A stretch of 64,000 nt of DNA from Aquimarina sp. AU58 (lineage in GTDB: Bacteria > Bacteroidota > Bacteroidia > Flavobacteriales > Flavobacteriaceae): contig NZ_OMPD01000014.1 in NCBI RefSeq assembly GCF_900312745.1, forward strand, positions 1,364,001 through 1,428,000. The letters run 5' to 3'. Every line of letters starts with the position of its first letter. Within the stretch, counting starts at the first letter, position 1. The notes beneath the pieces were generated by a model that made no database searches, was not told the origin of the DNA, and saw only the letters and a list, made by a program, of their open reading frames with translations. This document shows positions 53,001-61,458 of this stretch, piece by piece. The translations under genes were made by a program, and so were the position numbers.

Positions 53001-53816
53001 AACTACAAAATTAAAGAAAATGATTTACAAGGTAATCTTCGAAGAGAGAAATTTACGATCTCTGTAGGAGATGAATTACCTTCTGGAATTATAAAACTTG
53101 CTAAAGTTTATATCGCTAAGAAACGTAAGCTAAAAGTAGGTGATAAGATGGCAGGTCGTCACGGTAACAAAGGTATTGTTGCGCGTATTGTAAGAGAAGA
53201 AGATATGCCATTCTTAGAAGATGGAACACCAGTAGATATCGTATTAAATCCACTTGGGGTACCATCTCGTATGAACATTGGTCAGATTTATGAAACAGTA
53301 TTAGGATGGGCCGGACAAAAATTAGGTAGAAAATATGCTACCCCGATTTTTGATGGAGCATCTTTAGATCAGATTAATGAATTTACTGATGAAGCAGGAA
53401 TTCCAAGATTTGGACATACTTATCTTTATGATGGAGGAACGGGAGATCGTTTCCACCAGCCGGCTACAGTAGGTGTGATTTATATGCTTAAGCTTGGTCA
53501 CATGGTAGATGATAAGATGCATGCACGTTCTATAGGTCCTTACTCGTTGATTACTCAACAACCACTTGGTGGTAAGGCTCAATTTGGAGGTCAACGTTTT
53601 GGAGAGATGGAAGTTTGGGCGCTAGAAGCTTATGGTGCTTCTGCAACCTTACGTGAGATATTGACGGTAAAATCTGATGATGTTATAGGAAGAGCGAAGA
53701 CATACGAAAGTATTGTTAAAGGCGAACCTATGCCAGAACCAGGATTACCAGAATCTTTTAATGTATTAATGCACGAATTAAAAGGTCTGGGTCTGGATAT
53801 CAGATTAGAAGAATAG
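50007..53816 (+). CDS. rpoB: DNA-directed RNA polymerase subunit beta
   Basis: 1269 residues from the ATG at 50007; a TTG just before it is not needed. Landmarks: [15 protein letters not shown], the rifampicin region with [40 protein letters not shown] and [20 protein letters not shown], and the C-terminal [15 protein letters not shown] with [20 protein letters not shown]. The rifampicin-contact residues usually seen in sensitive strains (D in MDQTN, H in THKRR, S in RLSALG) are present. It lies 133 nt after rplL, with the attenuator-like stem-loop between. Confidence 0.98.
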   Translation: [1269 protein letters not shown]

Positions 53817-53825
53817 TAAATGCTA

Positions 53826-53859
53826 ATTCGTACCCTGAGCAAAGTCGAAGGGTACGAAT
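53826..53859 (+). repeat. Repeat-like hairpin in the rpoB-rpoC spacer
   Basis: An 11-bp perfect stem (53826-53836 with 53849-53859) around the phrase CCCTGAGCAAAGTCGAAGGG. This phrase resembles dispersed CCCTGAGC..AGTCGAAGGG repeats I recall from many genomes, so it may be a REP-like element. The hairpin lies 9 nt after the rpoB stop. Confidence 0.5.
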
Positions 53860-53914
53860 GAAACATAAAACTATTCAATTTTAAATTACAATAATTCTTT
53901 AGCAACCATATATT

Positions 53915-56900
53915 ATGGCAAGAAATAATGATAAGAATACAGTAAAGAGATTTAATAAAATCTCTATAGGTTTAGCATCTCCTGAGTCAATTTTAGCGGC
54001 ATCTCAGGGAGAAGTGCTAAAACCCGAAACTATCAATTATCGTACTCACAAACCCGAGCGTGATGGTTTGTTCTGTGAGCGTATTTTTGGACCTGTAAAG
54101 GACTTTGAATGTGCTTGTGGTAAATATAAAAGAATTCGTTACAAAGGTATTGTTTGTGATCGATGTGGAGTAGAGGTTACCGAAAAGAAAGTACGAAGAG
54201 ATCGTGTGGGACATATTAACTTAGTTGTTCCTGTGGCACACATCTGGTATTTCCGTTCTTTACCAAATAAAATAGGATATTTATTAGGACTTCCATCTAA
54301 GAAATTAGATATGATTATTTACTACGAACGTTATGTAGTAATTCAACCTGGTATTGCCAAAAATGAAGAAGGCGAAGCTGTTCAGAAAATGGATTTCCTT
54401 ACAGAAGAAGAGTATTTAAATATTTTAGATAGCCTTCCTCAGGAAAATCTATATCTTGATGATACAGATCCTAATAAATTCATCGCAAAGATGGGAGCAG
54501 AGTGTCTTATCGAGATCTTAAGAAGAATTGATCTTGATGCACTATCTTACGAACTAAGACATAAAGCAAATAACGAAACGTCTAAACAACGTAAAACTGA
54601 AGCATTAAAACGTCTTCAGGTTGTTGAGTCTTTCCGTGATGCAAATAAAAATAGAGAAAATAATCCAGAATGGATGGTCCTTAAAGTTGTACCAGTAATT
54701 CCACCAGAATTACGTCCTTTAGTACCACTTGATGGAGGTCGTTTTGCAACTTCAGATTTAAATGATCTGTACCGTCGTGTGATTATCCGTAATAATCGAT
54801 TGAAGCGTTTAATGGAAATCAAAGCTCCAGAAGTTATTTTACGTAATGAAAAACGTATGCTTCAGGAGTCTGTAGATTCATTATTTGATAATACACGTAA
54901 GGCTTCTGCAGTTAAAACAGATTCTAACAGACCATTAAAATCATTATCCGATTCATTAAAAGGTAAGCAAGGACGTTTCCGTCAGAACTTACTTGGTAAA
55001 CGTGTGGATTATTCAGCACGTTCTGTGATTGTTGTAGGACCAGAATTGAAATTATTCGAATGTGGTCTTCCAAAGAATATGGCTGCAGAACTTTATAAAC
55101 CATTTGTAATCAGAAAACTGATCGAACGTGGTATTGTAAAGACAGTAAAATCTGCCAAGAAAATTATAGATAGAAAAGAGCCTGTAGTTTGGGATATCTT
55201 AGAGAATGTCTTAAAAGGACATCCGGTATTACTAAACCGTGCTCCTACGCTTCACCGTTTAGGTATTCAGGCTTTTCAGCCTAAACTTATCGAAGGTAAA
55301 GCGATACAGTTACACCCTTTGGTTTGTACCGCATTTAATGCCGATTTTGACGGGGATCAAATGGCAGTACACTTACCACTGGGACCAGAAGCAATTTTAG
55401 AAGCTCAGTTGTTGATGCTAGCATCACACAATATTCTTAACCCTGCTAACGGATCACCTGTAACGGTTCCTTCTCAGGATATGGTCTTGGGTCTTTATTA
55501 TATGACCAAGTCTCGTAGATCTACTCCAGAATTAGAAATAAAAGGAGAAGATTTAACGTTCTACTCTCCAGAAGAAGTAGTTATTGCTTATAATGAAAAG
55601 AGATTAGATATTAATGCGAATATCAAAGTTCGTACTAATGATATTGAAGAAGGAGAAGTAGTAACTAAAATCATAGAAACTACTACTGGTAGAGTTTTAT
55701 TTAATGAGAAAGTTCCAGAAAAAGCAGGATATATTAATGAGGTATTGACTAAAAAGTCACTTCGAGATATTATCGGAGGTATTTTGAAAGTAACAAGTGT
55801 TCCTGAAACAGCAGAATTCTTGGATGAAATCAAAACCTTAGGATATAATTTTGCTTTCCAGGGAGGATTATCATTTAGTTTAGGAGATATTATTATCCCT
55901 AAAGAGAAACATACCATGATTGCTGATGCAAATGCTCAGGTAGACAATATTGTAGCAAACTATAATATGGGTCTTATTACTAATAATGAGCGTTATAATC
56001 AGGTAATTGATATTTGGACATCTACAAATGCTGAGTTGACAGAGTTGTCTATGAAGCGTATTCGTGAAGATCAACAAGGATTCAATTCGGTATATATGAT
56101 GCTTGACTCTGGAGCAAGGGGATCTAAAGAACAGATTCGCCAGTTAACCGGAATGCGTGGATTGATGGCAAAACCGAAGAAAGCGAGTTCTGCTGGTGGA
56201 GAAATTATCGAAAACCCAATTCTTTCTAACTTTAAAGAAGGACTTTCTATTCTTGAGTACTTTATTTCTACTCACGGTGCTCGTAAAGGTCTTGCCGATA
56301 CCGCTCTTAAAACTGCGGATGCTGGATACCTTACACGTCGTTTGGTAGATGTTGCTCAGGATGTTATTGTTAATATAGAAGATTGTGGTACACTTAGAGG
56401 TGTAGAGGTAACTCCGTTAAAGAAAAATGAAGAAATTATAGAAGGGCTTGCTGCTAGAATAGTGGGTAGAACTTCATTGCAAGATGTTATTGATCCATTA
56501 ACTCAAGAAGTATTAGCAGAAGCTGGTGTAGAAATTAATGATGAAGTTGCTAAGATTATTGAGAATTCTCCTGTAGAATCTGTAGAAGTTCGTTCTGCGC
56601 TTACTTGTGAAGCAAAGAAAGGAATCTGTGTAAAATGTTATGGTCGTAACCTTGCTACTGGTAAAACAGTACAGCGTGGTGAAGCCGTTGGTGTTGTAGC
56701 TGCTCAATCTATTGGAGAGCCTGGTACACAGCTTACATTACGTACATTCCACGTAGGAGGTATTGCAGGTAACATTTCTGAAGAAAACCAATTAAGATCT
56801 AAGTTTGCTGGTAAAGCAGAAATAGAAGAACTTAAAACCGTTAAAGGAGAAGATGGAGAAGGTAATGAGATCGATGTAGTAATTTCTCGTACGTCAGAAG

Positions 56901-58213
56901 TTAAAATTATTGATCCAAAAACTAAGATTGTTTTAAGTACAAACTTAATTCCTTATGGTTCTCAATTATTTATCCAAGATGGAGATAAAATAGATAAAGA
57001 TCACGTAATCTGTCAGTGGGATCCATATAATGGAGTAATTATCTCTGAATTTGCAGGTAAAGTAAGATATGAAAATATTGAGCAAGGTATTACCTATCAA
57101 GTAGAGATTGATGAGCAAACTGGGTTCCAGGAAAAAGTAATTTCTGAATCTCGTGATAAGAAAAAAATACCAACACTACATGTATTAGGAAAAGGAGATG
57201 AAGTGTTACGTTCTTATAACTTACCTGTTGGAGCCCACCTTATGGTAGACGATAATGATAAGATTAAGGTAGGTAAAATCCTGGTTAAGATCCCTCGTAA
57301 ATCTGCCAAAGCTGGTGATATTACAGGAGGTCTTCCAAGAGTAACAGAATTATTCGAAGCACGTAATCCTTCTAACCCTGCTGTGGTTAGTGAAATCGAT
57401 GGTGTAGTATCATTTGGAAAAATCAAACGTGGTAATCGAGAGATTATCGTAGAATCCAGAATAGGAGAAATTAAAAAGTACCTTGTAAAACTTTCTAATC
57501 AAATTCTTGTTCAGGAAAATGATTATGTTCGTGCAGGAATGCCATTATCAGATGGATCTACTACACCAGAAGATATTCTTAAAATCAAAGGCCCTTCTGC
57601 AGTACAGCAGTATTTGGTTAATGAAGTACAAGAAGTATATCGATTACAGGGTGTGAAAATTAATGATAAGCATTTTGAAGTAGTAGTACGTCAAATGATG
57701 CGTAAAGTAAGAATCCAGGATCCGGGAGATACAATTTTCCTTGAGAATCAGCTAGTACACAAATCTGATTTTATCGAAGAAAATGATCAAATCTTCGGAA
57801 TGAAAGTTGTTGAAGATTCGGGAGATAGTGAAAACCTTAAAGAAGGACAGATTATTTCTCCTCGTGATTTAAGAGATGAAAATTCTGCTTTGCGTAGAGA
57901 TGATAAAAACTTAGTTACTGCAAGAGACGTTTCTCCTGCTACAGCGACTCCAATACTGCAAGGTATTACAAGAGCTTCGCTACAAACCAAGTCATTTATC
58001 TCTGCGGCGTCATTCCAGGAAACAACAAAAGTGTTAAACGAAGCTGCGGTAAGCGGTAAAATTGATAGCCTTGAAGGTCTTAAAGAAAATGTGATTGTTG
58101 GACATAGAATACCAGCAGGAACAGGAATGAGAGACTATGAAAGTATCATTGTTGGTTCAAACGAAGAGTTTGAAGAACGAATGGAACAGCGACAAGAAGT
58201 TAATTATAACTAA
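53915..58213 (+). CDS. rpoC: DNA-directed RNA polymerase subunit beta-prime
   Basis: 1432 residues. Zinc site 1 is CACGKYKRIRYKGIVCDRCG, the catalytic Mg2+ loop is NADFDGDQMAVHLPL, zinc site 2 is CEAKKGICVKCYGRNL, and the trigger-loop region contains TLRTFHVGGIAGN. It forms the clamp and active site. A strong terminator follows the gene. Confidence 0.98.
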   Translation: MARNNDKNTVKRFNKISIGLASPESILAASQGEVLKPETINYRTHKPERDGLFCERIFGPVKDFECACGKYKRIRYKGIVCDRCGVEVTEKKVRRDRVGHINLVVPVAHIWYFRSLPNKIGYLLGLPSKKLDMIIYYERYVVIQPGIAKNEEGEAVQKMDFLTEEEYLNILDSLPQENLYLDDTDPNKFIAKMGAECLIEILRRIDLDALSYELRHKANNETSKQRKTEALKRLQVVESFRDANKNRENNPEWMVLKVVPVIPPELRPLVPLDGGRFATSDLNDLYRRVIIRNNRLKRLMEIKAPEVILRNEKRMLQESVDSLFDNTRKASAVKTDSNRPLKSLSDSLKGKQGRFRQNLLGKRVDYSARSVIVVGPELKLFECGLPKNMAAELYKPFVIRKLIERGIVKTVKSAKKIIDRKEPVVWDILENVLKGHPVLLNRAPTLHRLGIQAFQPKLIEGKAIQLHPLVCTAFNADFDGDQMAVHLPLGPEAILEAQLLMLASHNILNPANGSPVTVPSQDMVLGLYYMTKSRRSTPELEIKGEDLTFYSPEEVVIAYNEKRLDINANIKVRTNDIEEGEVVTKIIETTTGRVLFNEKVPEKAGYINEVLTKKSLRDIIGGILKVTSVPETAEFLDEIKTLGYNFAFQGGLSFSLGDIIIPKEKHTMIADANAQVDNIVANYNMGLITNNERYNQVIDIWTSTNAELTELSMKRIREDQQGFNSVYMMLDSGARGSKEQIRQLTGMRGLMAKPKKASSAGGEIIENPILSNFKEGLSILEYFISTHGARKGLADTALKTADAGYLTRRLVDVAQDVIVNIEDCGTLRGVEVTPLKKNEEIIEGLAARIVGRTSLQDVIDPLTQEVLAEAGVEINDEVAKIIENSPVESVEVRSALTCEAKKGICVKCYGRNLATGKTVQRGEAVGVVAAQSIGEPGTQLTLRTFHVGGIAGNISEENQLRSKFAGKAEIEELKTVKGEDGEGNEIDVVISRTSEVKIIDPKTKIVLSTNLIPYGSQLFIQDGDKIDKDHVICQWDPYNGVIISEFAGKVRYENIEQGITYQVEIDEQTGFQEKVISESRDKKKIPTLHVLGKGDEVLRSYNLPVGAHLMVDDNDKIKVGKILVKIPRKSAKAGDITGGLPRVTELFEARNPSNPAVVSEIDGVVSFGKIKRGNREIIVESRIGEIKKYLVKLSNQILVQENDYVRAGMPLSDGSTTPEDILKIKGPSAVQQYLVNEVQEVYRLQGVKINDKHFEVVVRQMMRKVRIQDPGDTIFLENQLVHKSDFIEENDQIFGMKVVEDSGDSENLKEGQIISPRDLRDENSALRRDDKNLVTARDVSPATATPILQGITRASLQTKSFISAASFQETTKVLNEAAVSGKIDSLEGLKENVIVGHRIPAGTGMRDYESIIVGSNEEFEERMEQRQEVNYN

Positions 58214-58220
58214 TATAAAT

Positions 58221-58249
58221 AGCCTGCCTTTTTAGGCAGGCTTTTTTTT
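58221..58249 (+). terminator. Rho-independent terminator after rpoC
   Basis: An 8-bp perfect stem AGCCTGCC / GGCAGGCT with a 6-nt loop and eight T residues. Confidence 0.92.
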
Positions 58250-58278
58250 GATCAAACGATTCTAAAATAAAATTAGAT

Positions 58279-58593
58279 ATGGCAGATAATAAAAATCAGA
58301 AACAAAATCAATTAAATATAGAACTAGATGAAGATGTTGCAGATGGGACATATAGTAACCTTGCAATTATTAATCATTCTGTTTCCGAATTTGTAGTTGA
58401 TTTTGTAAACATTATGCCAGGTAGACCGAAAAGTAAGGTGAAAAGTAGAATTATTCTAACTCCACAGCATGCCAAAAGATTATTAAAAGCTCTTAGTGAC
58501 AATGTAAATCGATTTGAAGCTGCTCATGGAGAAATTAAAGATTATGAACAAACACCAATCCCTATGAATTTCGGCCCTACGGGAGAGGCTTAG
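58279..58593 (+). CDS. DUF3467 protein
   Basis: 104 residues: ELDEDVADGTYSNLAIINHS, EFVVDFVNIMPGRPKSKVKS, RIILTPQHAKRLLKALSDNV. This is the DUF3467 family, small conserved proteins found in many Bacteroidota, Cyanobacteria and others, without a known function. It lies after rpoC behind a terminator, so it needs its own promoter or read-through. Confidence 0.85.
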   Translation: MADNKNQKQNQLNIELDEDVADGTYSNLAIINHSVSEFVVDFVNIMPGRPKSKVKSRIILTPQHAKRLLKALSDNVNRFEAAHGEIKDYEQTPIPMNFGPTGEA

Positions 58594-58610
58594 ATAAGAA
58601 ATATCATAAA

Positions 58611-58660
58611 AAAACCGACCTAAGTACTATATTTATGTAGTACTTAGGTCGGTTTTTTAT
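58611..58660. terminator. Strong bidirectional terminator after DUF3467
   Basis: A 19-bp perfect stem (58611-58629 with 58638-58656), an 8-nt loop, with A and T tracts on the two sides. Confidence 0.92.
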
Positions 58661-59161
58661 TATACAAGTTTTAGGTTTCTTCATCTAAGTAAAAATAAAT
58701 GCAACACATAGATAAAGTATTGGATGCTAATAAGGTTCTGGTTATTTTTTTTGATATTCTAGCAAAATAAAGATCACTTTGATTTTAAATATTGTATCTA
58801 TAACTAGTAGAGTTTTAAAGAGCTGATACATAAACTTATATGGACCTAAAATATATAAAATAACTATTGGCAGTTATATTTTTGCGGTAAAACAGTAATT
58901 GACTTAAAGAAAAATCTGCTAAATTTACATAAGAGATATCTAAAATAAATCTTAAAAATAGAAGCTACAAGGTTTATTATAGAGCTCATTACTCACATTT
59001 GTCAAATAAATTTATATAGTTCACGAGTAATTAAAAGTGTTTTAGAAGAATTTATAACAATTCTTGATTTTGATTTACCCTAATCAAATGTATTAATCAA
59101 TTTATAACCTCAAAAATTGATTTATATGATGAAAAAAACACATATATGGTGATCATAAAAT
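58661..59161. other. 500-bp AT-rich gap
   Basis: Between the DUF3467 terminator and the polysaccharide locus I see no gene, tRNA, strong hairpin or repeat. It probably holds the promoter of the downstream locus, but no clean -33/-7 pair stands out. Confidence 0.4.
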
Positions 59162-59734
59162 ATGATTTTGACACGACTTCTGTTGCTAGTCTTATTTGTT
59201 ATTAATATATCTTTTGCTTATGCACAAGAAGATAGCCCTTGGGTAGTAGGCTTAGGGCTAAATGTTGTTGACAATTCTGGAAGTCGTTTTGATGAATTAC
59301 TCAATATTGAAGATAATTGGAATCTATCACGTCTATTAAAAGTTACGGTAGAAAAGAGATTCAAATATGATTACGGAGTTGAACTATCGACATCAATCAA
59401 TCAATTTAAGAGAGGTAAAAAAATAAATAGTGTTTTTAGTGTAGAAACTATCAATTATTTTGCAATTGACCTAATGGCTAAAAATTATACCTCTAACTAT
59501 TGGAGCGATCCTAGACATGCAGGGTATACTGGATATTTGATAGGAGGATGGGGGGGGAATTTTTTTAATGAAGTTGTTAATAATACAATAAATATAGGTC
59601 TGGGGTTAAACATTAGACTTGGGGTATATATGTGGCTTAATTTTCAAACATTAGGAAAATTCTCTATAGATAATAATTCCCCAGGAAATGCAAATCATTT
59701 GCAACATTCTATTTCGGTTGTAATGTGGTTATAA
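59162..59734 (+). CDS. Predicted outer-membrane beta-barrel protein, 190 aa
   Basis: Signal peptide (MILTRLLLLVLFVINISFAYAQ) followed by alternating hydrophobic and polar residues and many aromatic residues: PWVVGLGLNVVDNSG, YGVELSTSINQFKRG, YLIGGWGGNFFN, INIGLGLNIRLGVYMWLNF, and the C-terminus SVVMWL. Such a pattern fits an eight-stranded barrel of OmpA/OmpX size; no OmpA peptidoglycan domain follows. It opens the polysaccharide locus and lies 28 nt before the acetyltransferase gene. A role in surface-glycan assembly is inference. Confidence 0.6.
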   Translation: MILTRLLLLVLFVINISFAYAQEDSPWVVGLGLNVVDNSGSRFDELLNIEDNWNLSRLLKVTVEKRFKYDYGVELSTSINQFKRGKKINSVFSVETINYFAIDLMAKNYTSNYWSDPRHAGYTGYLIGGWGGNFFNEVVNNTINIGLGLNIRLGVYMWLNFQTLGKFSIDNNSPGNANHLQHSISVVMWL

Positions 59735-59762
59735 ATGAGTTGATATAATTAAAATATAGTAT

Positions 59763-60359
59763 ATGAAACCAAACTATTATGTACATGAAACTGCTGTAAT
59801 AGATAATGGATGCGATATTGGTAAGGATACCAAAATATGGCATTTTTCTCATATTATGACCGATTGTAATATAGGTAAACATTGCAATATTGGTCAAAAC
59901 GTAGTGATCTCTCCACAAGTTATTATAGGAGATAATGTGAAAATACAGAATAATGTATCTGTATATACAGGTGTTACTTGTGAAGATGATGTGTTTCTGG
60001 GGCCATCTTGTGTATTTACCAACGTTGTAAACCCAAGAAGTGGAGTAAATAGAAGAGGGCAATATAGCAAAACAAACGTAGGTAAAGGAGCAACAATCGG
60101 TGCAAATGCAACCATAGTTTGTGGTCATGATATTGGCGCATACGCTTTTATCGGTGCAGGAGCCGTTGTAACCAAGAATATAAAACCATATGCACTTGTG
60201 GTAGGAAATCCAGCTAAACAAATTGGCTGGATGAGCGAGTATGGTCATCGTTTAGAGTTCGATAAAGAAGGCATTGCTATTTGCCCCGAAAGCAATGAAA
60301 TATATAAATTAGATAATCAACAAGTTTTTAAAACACAACCTGTCAAAAAGGAATTTTGA
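59763..60359 (+). CDS. wlbB: WlbB/WbpD-like sugar N-acetyltransferase (left-handed beta-helix)
   Basis: 198 residues of hexapeptide repeats: TAVIDNGCDIGKDTKIWHFS, CNIGKHCNIGQNVVISPQV, VGKGATIGANATIVCGHDIG, AYAFIGAGAVVTKNIKPYAL, VVGNPAKQIGWMSEYG. The end phrase is typical of UDP-2-acetamido-3-amino-2,3-dideoxy-glucuronate N-acetyltransferase (WlbB/WbpD), a step toward UDP-2,3-diacetamido sugars. The neighbour at 60429 looks like the oxidoreductase of the same pathway. The missing aminotransferase and epimerase may lie beyond the window. Confidence 0.82.
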   Translation: MKPNYYVHETAVIDNGCDIGKDTKIWHFSHIMTDCNIGKHCNIGQNVVISPQVIIGDNVKIQNNVSVYTGVTCEDDVFLGPSCVFTNVVNPRSGVNRRGQYSKTNVGKGATIGANATIVCGHDIGAYAFIGAGAVVTKNIKPYALVVGNPAKQIGWMSEYGHRLEFDKEGIAICPESNEIYKLDNQQVFKTQPVKKEF

Positions 60360-60428
60360 TTCCTACTATACCCCATTCTGTAGTATCAGATACGTGATTG
60401 AATCTCTTAAAGTGTAATTAAAAAAGAC

Positions 60429-61400
60429 ATGATGATGAAAAAAAACTTTGCATTGATTGGCGCAGCAGGTTATGTAGCTCCAAAGCACCTTAAAGCTATT
60501 AAAGAAACAGATAATAACCTTCTGGCTGCATTAGATAAATTTGATAGTGTAGGAGTATTGGATAGTTATTTCCCAGATACCGATTTTTTTGTAGAATTTG
60601 AACGTTTCGACAGACATCTCGAAAAACTTAAAAGAAGAAAAGGAATTATATTAGATTATGTAAGTATTTGTACTCCAAATTATTTACACGATGCGCATAT
60701 AAGAATGGCACTTCGCAGAGGAGCTAATGCAATCTGCGAAAAACCTCTCGTTTTGAATCCCTGGAATATAGAGCCTCTCATTGAAATTGAGGCAGAATGT
60801 GAGAGAAAAGTAAATACAATCTTGCAGTTGCGATTACACCACAGTATAGTAGCTCTTAAAAAAATGGTTGATGAAGGACCCAAAGATAAAATATATGATA
60901 TAGACCTTACCTACCTTACCTCTAGAGGTAGTTGGTATAATAGCTCCTGGAAAGGAGAAATCGGTAAATCGGGAGGAATAGCAACTAATATAGGAGTTCA
61001 TTTTTTTGATATGCTACTTTGGATATTTGGAGGAGCAACAGAGAACATTGTACACAAACATGATCTTTATAATGCCTCTGGATATTTAGAACTAGAAAAA
61101 GCACGTGTAAGATGGTTTCTATCTATAGATTATGAAAATATACCTGAGTCTGTTAAAATGAAAAACCAAAGAACATATCGTTCTATCCTCGTTGATGGAA
61201 AAGAAATTGAGTTTAGCTCTGGCTTTACAGAATTACATACCAAAAGTTATATAGAAATTCTAAAAAATAATGGTTTTGGATTGGTCGATGCAAAACCGTC
61301 TATACAATTAGTACATGATATTAGAAACGCAGAATTAAGCCCGTTAAGAGGAGAATATCACCCTTTTCTAAACAGGTCGAAAAAAGTACAGTATACCTAA
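60429..61400 (+). CDS. wlbA: WlbA/WbpB-like NAD-dependent sugar oxidoreductase (Gfo/Idh/MocA)
   Basis: 323 residues. A Rossmann fold (KNFALIGAAGYVAPKHLKAI), DSVGVLDSYFPDTDFFVEFE, YVSICTPNYLHDAHIRMALR, the catalytic-loop motif CEKPLVLNPWNIEPL, and HHSIVALKKMV. It closely follows WlbA, which oxidises UDP-N-acetylglucosaminuronate at C3. The start is a run of three ATG codons at 60429, 60432 and 60435; the third one would also give a normal N-terminus. Confidence 0.85.
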   Translation: MMMKKNFALIGAAGYVAPKHLKAIKETDNNLLAALDKFDSVGVLDSYFPDTDFFVEFERFDRHLEKLKRRKGIILDYVSICTPNYLHDAHIRMALRRGANAICEKPLVLNPWNIEPLIEIEAECERKVNTILQLRLHHSIVALKKMVDEGPKDKIYDIDLTYLTSRGSWYNSSWKGEIGKSGGIATNIGVHFFDMLLWIFGGATENIVHKHDLYNASGYLELEKARVRWFLSIDYENIPESVKMKNQRTYRSILVDGKEIEFSSGFTELHTKSYIEILKNNGFGLVDAKPSIQLVHDIRNAELSPLRGEYHPFLNRSKKVQYT

Positions 61401-61458
61401 TTTTTCAGTACAAGATTTGGCTTTGAAATTTGGTTACTTTAAATAAAAACAACTACTC

